Positions 57,063-64,000 of a stretch of DNA of 64,000 bases are shown one piece after another. The notes under the pieces were generated by a model. The model did not search any database, was not told the origin of the DNA, and saw only the letters and a list, made by a program, of their open reading frames with translations. Origin of the DNA: Salminus brasiliensis (taxonomy: Eukaryota > Chordata > Actinopteri > Characiformes > Bryconidae); the NCBI RefSeq assembly GCF_030463535.1, contig NC_132878.1, positions 86,279,355 to 86,343,354 of the forward strand, read 5' to 3'. Each line of letters opens with the position of its first letter. The stretch's first letter is position 1. A program made the translations under genes and the position numbers.

Positions 57063-59201
57063 CTATCTTCAGAATGTGTGAGTTTGCCAAAAAAATATTT
57101 ATTCAAAAATATACAAAAGGCGAAAAACTTTCACATCACCCAGGTTTAAAACAGAGCTGTCAGATTCAGGTCCGTAAAGTAAAAATCCTCACCAGCATTT
57201 GTTTGGAACAGCCTGGAAAGTTGTAGTTAGCTCAAACTAGCAGAGATGTCTAGAAGTTGGAACAAGTCCCGGTGAGGCCTGAACTTGCCACCTTTGCAAG
57301 GCAGTGCACTCACATTATCTGCCAAAAATATACGATCATTTCTCTAGATAAAAAGCACCTCTAGTAATATGCACTCTAATAATTTTTTAGCTTATTTTTA
57401 AGCTTGTGTGATTCTACACAGTTTTCCACAGTGCAGTTTGGTTAGGTACTGTGAGGCAGAGCCACTAGGTTACTGTCTATGTCATAGTAACAGTGTAGCC
57501 AATGGGTAAGTTTCAGTGTTAATTAAGAGCACCTGAAGAAATCAGAATAGTTAACAGCACCTGAGGAAGCTTTTGAAGGGATTTGAACAGAGTTGTCACA
57601 GATCAGAAAGAAAATATCCATAAAATATAGTATATATATATATATATATATATAAGTATAGTAGTATAAATATATAAGTTTTACTACTTTCTATCACATG
57701 CAATCAATCAATGTCTGAGGCTTCGACCTTCATCATAACCTAATGTTAGCTTGCTATTAAGTTATAGTGTTTTCACTCTTATTCAATGGTCAGTGGTAAT
57801 TGTGGCTTTTTTAAACGATTTTTATTTCTATGTTTTCTGCTCAATAATTCTACTGTATTTTGCTAACCTAGCTAGCTAGTTAACCACACCAACCTGTTTA
57901 GACTAGTCCTAATATCACTACTTTTTTTAATAAAATATTGGAAAAGATGTTTGACTGTACATAGAGTATAACAAAACCAAGGCAAACAGCTTAACAGGAA
58001 TTATAGGACAAAGTAACCACATCATTGGTTAAACTAAGCACTAGGGTTGTGGGATTTGTCCAAATTGGGTTGTTTTAGTGTACCATTTTTGAGAGTGATA
58101 CAGTAATTAGCACATTGCTGATGGATCTGTGTGTAACACTGCGTTACCCCTAACACCGCCATGTGGGGGGCTGTGCTTTAGCCTGGCTAGCTGTCACTGT
58201 GAGTTGTGTATGCTTTAAAATAGAGCGTGATTATAATATAGAGGTGAATTTAGCGACCTACACGCACAACTCAGTATACAGAAACACAAGAAAGTTGTTT
58301 AGCCGTCTGGCACAAACACAGCCCTGAGTGTGAAAGAGGCATCTGTCACGGATGATGTTGCTTCAGTGAACATGAGAAAATGATCAAAACCACACAGTAC
58401 ACAGACCTGTTTAACTACATAAAGAAGGTTCATTTTACCCTGCATTAGTGTGTACCCACCCTCCCTCACTCCAGAGAGGGGCCTCCTACTCTAGTCAATC
58501 AATATGTTACATTTCAAACTCTAGTGGACAGTTGCTAAGAATTAGGGCAGCCCAATAAGCCTAATGAATGTCCCATCAGTTGGCCTGAAGTGGTCACTGA
58601 CTCTCTTGGTGGAGATCTACCATGGCGCAGAGTTTAGCTCAAACACTAACATGAGGCCTTATCTAAACACAAGCCAGGCAGGGAAAAGAGGACAAGAAAA
58701 ACAAATTTAATCTGAGAATTCCAGAACAATAAACACAGGCCAGATCTGGAAATGCCTTTGCTTTGTTAGGAGACCAAAACCAGAGTAGAGGAACCTTTTT
58801 TTAGACCTCCAGTTCTTTTGCAGTGGTCTGTCCACTGTGTTTAGAAAAATCCTGTAGATTAGATTTAAATGAGATTTGTCTTAATGATAGTCTGCTGAGA
58901 TCTATTAGGTTGGTGTGGTTCAGGCTCAGCGTGTGCATAAGGCTGCGTATAAAGAAGCTGGAGACAACCATTCACTATTTCTGTCTGAACATGACTTTGC
59001 ACACAGATTAAAATACTAGTCCTGGACAAAACCTCCATCCCCAGCAATCCTTGCTTGCACAACTAAGACTTTTTATGATGGATTAAGGATTTTGCGCCGG
59101 ATCAAAGAGGCATCTTTCCCTCTTTATATTAATATGGATTTTTGAGCCATGTTTGCATACCCTCCCCCTTCTCTCTTTGTGCAAAATATATATAATATCC
59201 T

Positions 59202-59545
59202 ATATACTGTGTGTCCAAATGTTTGTGGACACCCCTTCTAATGTATGCATTCAGATACCTTAAGTTGCGCCTATTGCTGAAACAGATCCAAATGCACACA
59301 TAAACACACACACACAGCTTGCCTAGTCCCTGTAGAGAAGTATTGCCAATAGAATTGGACTCTCTGGAGCAGATGAACATGAACCTTTTGGCACCTTGCA
59401 TTATGGCTGGCATGGGCTAGATGCAAATTCTCTGGACTGATGGTGCTCCATCCAGTATATTTGGAATTGGATGAGGGTTTGGAAATGAGGTGGAGATGGA
59501 ACTGACCTTTCTAACGCTCTTGTCATTGAATGCAACTAAATTCGC
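59202..59545. mobile_element. Non-autonomous DNA transposon family A, copy 3
   Basis: The left end gtgtccaaatgtttgtggac is clear, and agtccctgtagagaagtatt matches copy 1. The right end is degraded. Confidence 0.65.
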
Positions 59546-60535
59546 TCCAAAATAAAAATCCAATAACCAAACAAAAATGACTAAGTGGATTACTTTACTG
59601 GATCAAGGACCCCCCCTTAATTCCAGTTCCACTGGGCAGACTGCAAATCTGAATTCTGCCTTAAATTAACATAGTGGACACATTTCATGCATGTAAAGAA
59701 TAATTTGACGTAGAACACGTTCAGACAGCAGTCAGAGATCCCTCTGTATAAGATAGTCTGCAAAATAAACAAGTATGACTGTAAAATCCCTACCTTCAGA
59801 GACTGAATGCCTTTAATTCTTAGCTTCCTCACTCAGTCCAGTCCATGTAATGCCAGGCCGCACAGCACAGGAGAGCTCCATTAGGTCAGTCTGAGCTAGC
59901 TCACACTCACAGTTCGGGGTTTTAGCACTGTGGATGGGCTTTCATCGTTCTTCCCTTCTAACTGACAAGAGCGACAGATGTGCATGCAGGGAGTGAGTAT
60001 AACCCCAGTGACGTAGAAAAGAGAGAGGGAGAGAAGGGGAGGGAGGGAGAGAGGGAGTGAGTGAGAGAGAGAGAGAGAGACTGGGTAAGGGTCATGGGAA
60101 GATTTGTGCAGGCCTGCTTGGTCCCACGGTGGGCATGCTGACCTATTCTTAGAGTCGCCTGGGATTCAGGCTTATTTTACACACCAGCTCTTTATGGACA
60201 CTGTTTATTATTCATTCTCGAGACGTCAAACTAATCTTTATTCCTCGAGCATGGAACGTGCTTTTCAAATTTCAAATCATACCATTCAAATCTCAGCTGA
60301 GACTTGGTGAAATGTCCTTAGCTTCGAGGTCACTGAGAATGAAATTTCATTAGAAAATGGCTTTTTGAGGTTTAATTTTGTTCTGTTTGGTCTTATATGT
60401 GACTAGATCAGTACTGGAGATCAGTTTGAAAGAAGGGGCATAAGTGACATTCTCTATAATCTTATTATAGTTTTTAACAAATTAAGACAAAGCTTTGGGT
60501 TTACTTCATAAAAATGTAGCAAATGCTTTTTATAG

Positions 60536-60900
60536 GCAGCTAGGAACCGTTCTGCTCTTGTCCTTGTGCAATATTCTTGATTTGTCTTGCATGCACATTA
60601 ATTGATGAAGATTAAGGTGCAGTTTCCTTCTGACTCTTTCATGTAGGTCATGTTTGTGCAAGCAATGCAGCACAGAAGAACAGTGAACGTTCAGTCCTAC
60701 GGCTGAACCTTCCATCAGGTCCTTTGCTATCCTGGTCCTAAAGGGTTTTTTCTCAGTTCTGAGTTTTCTTGGTGTCCCAGACCTCACCCTGACTTCCACG
60801 TAACTGGCATTTCTTAAAGCAGCATTATGCAGGAACTGGTATAAACTGGTCTTGCTCCCTATGGTTAGGAAGTGTAATATTTGTTTTGAGCCACCACTAA
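60536..60900 (-). pseudogene. Possible decayed Tc1-type transposase N-terminal region
   Basis: An open minus-strand frame has KLRTEKKPFRTRIAKDLMEG and then LHCLHKHDLHERVRRKLHL, reminiscent of the Tc1 helix-turn-helix stretch (a basic R-T/K run, then A-L-H-K-x-G-L-x-G-R-x-x-R-R-K). No termini were seen. Confidence 0.4.
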
Positions 60901-62467
60901 AGGACAATTATTTATTTTGTATCATGTATAATGAATCATGTGGACGAGGCGGTAGAGTAATATTACAGGATTTTACACAAATCTGATTCAGTTTTTGACG
61001 GCTTCACCAAAGTACCATACTGTAATTAGCAGCGGGCCGAGCCCAGAGTCGCAACAAGAGCGACACTATTCGACATTACAAGTCAGTAAAGCATCACAAT
61101 GATTATGAAGCTGTTGTTTTAAGGTAAACATACAGTTTTAGACAGTAGAAATTGTGAGGTGGAAGCATTTCAAACCATTTTACAGACTTCCACTGTTTTT
61201 CAGACATGAGTTCATTTTCTGATCCTTTACAAATTAATCAACAAAACCTTTCTTAACAAATCGTTAATCGGCATATCAAGTTATTGCCCACATCTGTGCA
61301 CAATACAAAGTTCACTGGGTATACAACTGCAAATGAACACTTGCACGTTTACTTTCTTTTAAACAAATATATAACACAAAAAAAAACAAAGCAGACGCTG
61401 ACTGAATTACCCCAGACTGTAAATCAGAGCTTCATTTTATTCCATCAGACTCTTGACATAGTTTACATTAGGTCTGTTAATTTTCAATTAAATCTTTACA
61501 CAAGAATTGTTCTGTACACTCACACATTTGATCAGGTCCTCTGGGGATCAAAATACACATATCTGTAGATCATTCTTAGGACATGGAGGAATTCACTGTA
61601 CAGCAATTTACAGTTTTTTTTCAATGCATTTCACAAAGCACAATATTCATACTAGTACACACCAACTGAGACATTCATTGAAAGATTTCCCCAAACCAAG
61701 AGATTCCCGACGCAAAAGAGAGGAAAAAAAAGCAGCGCACTCTCTCTCGCTTCTTCTCTCATACTTTTACAGAAGCGCTCGCTCTCGCACTAACACATAC
61801 ATGCACACACACACACACACTCAGACTCACATCACACCATAATGGTCTTTTATATACCCATTCAGACCCTTTTGGGATGTGTGGTCATTTACAAAGATGT
61901 GGTTTTTGCATCTTTCTAAAAATTACTTTGTACATTTCAAGTAAAAAGGTCCACCAATGTGGAATTTGTTTACTCTTCCAACACCACTTAAGCGGAAATT
62001 TAATAAAATCATAAATACGATTAATAACCAACTGACATTTTGGTACCTCAGACCATGCACTCTCCAGTCCAATAAAGTTCATAACAATCAATCAATTTAT
62101 CAAATAAGAGGAAATAAATTAAGGTAAAGCAGAGCAATGAGAAGCAAGTTTGGAGCAAAAAATATGGATAAAGGTCTGTCTGTGCAGCAGCATGGTCCTC
62201 CCACTTCGAAAAAGTTTGATTGCTTAGTCTTACCATAGGACCATCAGTGTAAACCAGCGTTTCAAGAAATAATCTGCTGAAACCAGTCTGTTTGCTGGAT
62301 CACCTTTCAGTCAGAGGGTAGCCTCAATGATTGGCCACTACTTGCCATTATTATTACTGTATTGTTTAGACAAAGGCAGGACAAGATGCAGAGAAAATGC
62401 TTTGACACCAGTCTTATTGGGTTGTAATTGTGCATGGCTCTGTTGAGACTGGTTGCTGGGGGCGGGG

Positions 62468-63962
62468 CTACTCCTCATCTGCACTCTTCAGCATAAGAAT
62501 GCAGTTGTAGATTTTAAGGGCGGGGCCCAGCTTTATACTTAAAATTTTGACAATGTCCGACTGGGTGAGAAGGAGGAAGGCCTCACCATCAATTTGCTAC
62601 AAGAAAGGCAGAGGAAGAAAGAAGAGGGAAAAAAAAAAAAAGAGTATTAAAGACATTAAATTACACTAAGTGTGCTCTATTTACAAAACTGCAGCTGGTT
62701 TCTACACATTCTGACAAGTGAAACAGTAGATTTTACCTAGGATGTAATAACATGACGTACTATTGTATTATACCAAGACCATTATGTCAGTTTGTGTCCA
62801 GCGTGTTATACTGGGGCAAGTGGTGAGCTCCGATGATGGAGCTACCTAGAACTTCTAGTTCTCTGAAAGCGATATTACCCAATTAATATTTCGCACGTAG
62901 AATTGCTATCAGTCTGCAAACTACAGAAAGAACACATTTGTTTCCAGTGTAGATGGATTGTATTTATTTAGTGTAGATTTTCAAATCTTTGCAAAAGCCC
63001 ACAATTAATTTTTTTTTTACATTTTTTAATCTATGGCATTTTGTCTGATTCTCTTACTTGGAATAACTGACACTTAATTCACTTAATGGGCGAACCATTA
63101 CACTCCTACTAATCAGATTTTTCATTTTTTTTATTTTACCTCATTCCTGAAGATGGCAGCATGTTCTCTGCAGCCTGGTAACTTCCGTACAAAAGTTGCA
63201 ACCTGACAAAATGCAGCACAAAATAAATACATTATCACTATGTTCCATTTGTGCACAAAATGACCTGAATACACCAGTCTGCAAGCCTTGCTTGGTTTTT
63301 TGTGTTTTTACCTCTTCTGTGCTCCACTTGGCCACTGTCTTGGCATTGAGGCCTAAGGCTTCAGGAAGAAGTTTGCCATGCTTCTCCCAACAGTGCTGAA
63401 ACTTGGGCGGTTCCCATCCGCAGAACACAGAGTCATGCAAGAACTGCTGCAGAGAGTCTACAAAACACAGACCATTTAGAGGCCAAGGACATGCTGAATT
63501 TTATTTGTTACAATATCTTAGGTAGGTATATCACATAAATCATACCACCATTCAGGGGACTACCTTTCCCATTTCCTTCTTGCTTCACCTGATGGGGTTT
63601 TACACATTTAGCTGCTGTGGCAGTCCTACAACAGATTGAGAAAAACAGAAATGAATTAAAGACCACATACAGTGTGAAACAACTCACTTCCCACACACAG
63701 TTCTGAGTACATGATCAAATCACACTCCTTTTGCTATAACTATGATTTATGGGCACCCCACCTTGCTGGCAGTGAGTTGTCTGTGCTTTCTGCAGGTTCC
63801 AGACTGTTACCGGTGGGTGTGTGAGCTGGTGTTTGATTAAGTGATTCGGTGCGGCGATTTCTTGGAGGTCCACTAAGAGTGACCGGTCTCTCTCCACTCA
63901 GCCTGTCTGGTACAAGCCCTTCTTTATTGAGATTCAGTTCCGAGTATGGACAGCTTACTGCC
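62468..63962 (-). CDS. L3MBTL-family chromatin protein, C-terminal 5 exons with SAM domain (partial)
   Basis: Exons in transcript order: 63962-63762, 63625-63546, 63457-63312, 63202-63140, 62596-62468, ending in TAG. Phases 2, 1, 0 and 0 join correctly. The first exon has CPYSELNLNKEGLVPDRLSG, like the C2HC-finger-adjacent linker. Exon 3 ends VAKWSTEE and, with exons 4-5, encodes a SAM domain (VATFVRKLPGC, then IDGEAFLLLTQSDIV and KLGPALKIYN). This layout is that of the L3MBTL1/3/4 group of MBT-repeat Polycomb proteins, which read methylated histone lysines, with the SAM used for oligomerising or partner binding (known). The MBT repeats lie outside the window to the right. The exact paralog is unresolved. 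Confidence 0.85.
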
Positions 63963-64000
63963 CTGAGAGAGAGAGAGGCAGACCAAGTCTTTTACTGTTG

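Overview
The window looks like nuclear DNA of a teleost fish, perhaps an otophysan. The reasons are split vertebrate genes with canonical GT-AG introns, AT-rich introns full of (CA)n repeats, and many fish-type Tc1/mariner copies, MITEs and tRNA-derived SINEs. There are no bacterial features, CRISPR arrays or rRNA genes. Splice models were built by hand by joining frames and checking intron phases.

Layout: (1) 45-8045, minus strand: the first 11 coding exons of megf8 (signal peptide, CUB, EGF, kelch repeats, start of a PSI domain), running off the left edge. (2) 8046-13800: spacer with the megf8 5' flank, one 1.43 kb Tc1 element with a broken transposase, and a roughly 83-bp minisatellite at 12.4-13.03 kb. 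(3) 13828-19693, plus strand: a complete six-exon TRIM35-like RING/B-box/PRY-SPRY gene whose introns carry several copies of one MITE. (4) 19.7-27.0 kb: a transposon graveyard with a hAT-like fragment, two Tc1 remnants and a long foldback element. (5) 27142-48903, plus strand: a 27-coding-exon protein 4.1 family gene (epb41-like, predicted 1340 aa). Its FERM, FA and spectrin-actin-binding parts are recognisable. Between FA and SAB lie twelve symmetric phase 1-1 exons. Eleven of them end in a motif of the type D-D-W-F-x-L-L-D embedded in charged coiled-coil-like sequence. A Pro-Arg-Pro-Glu minisatellite exon follows, and the usual 4.1 C-terminal domain is replaced by a short tail. (6) 48.9-56.2 kb: repeats only. 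(7) 56214-57032, minus strand: tmem200b-like single coding exon. (8) 62468-63962, minus strand: the last five coding exons of an L3MBTL-family Polycomb gene with a C-terminal SAM domain, running off the right edge.

The 4.1 / TMEM200 / L3MBTL trio matches, from recalled knowledge, the human trios EPB41L2-TMEM200A-L3MBTL3 (6q23) and EPB41L3-TMEM200C-L3MBTL4 (18p11), and the pair EPB41-TMEM200B (1p35). The right half of the window is therefore an ancient vertebrate paralogon. The most interesting item is the W-motif exon array inside the 4.1 gene.
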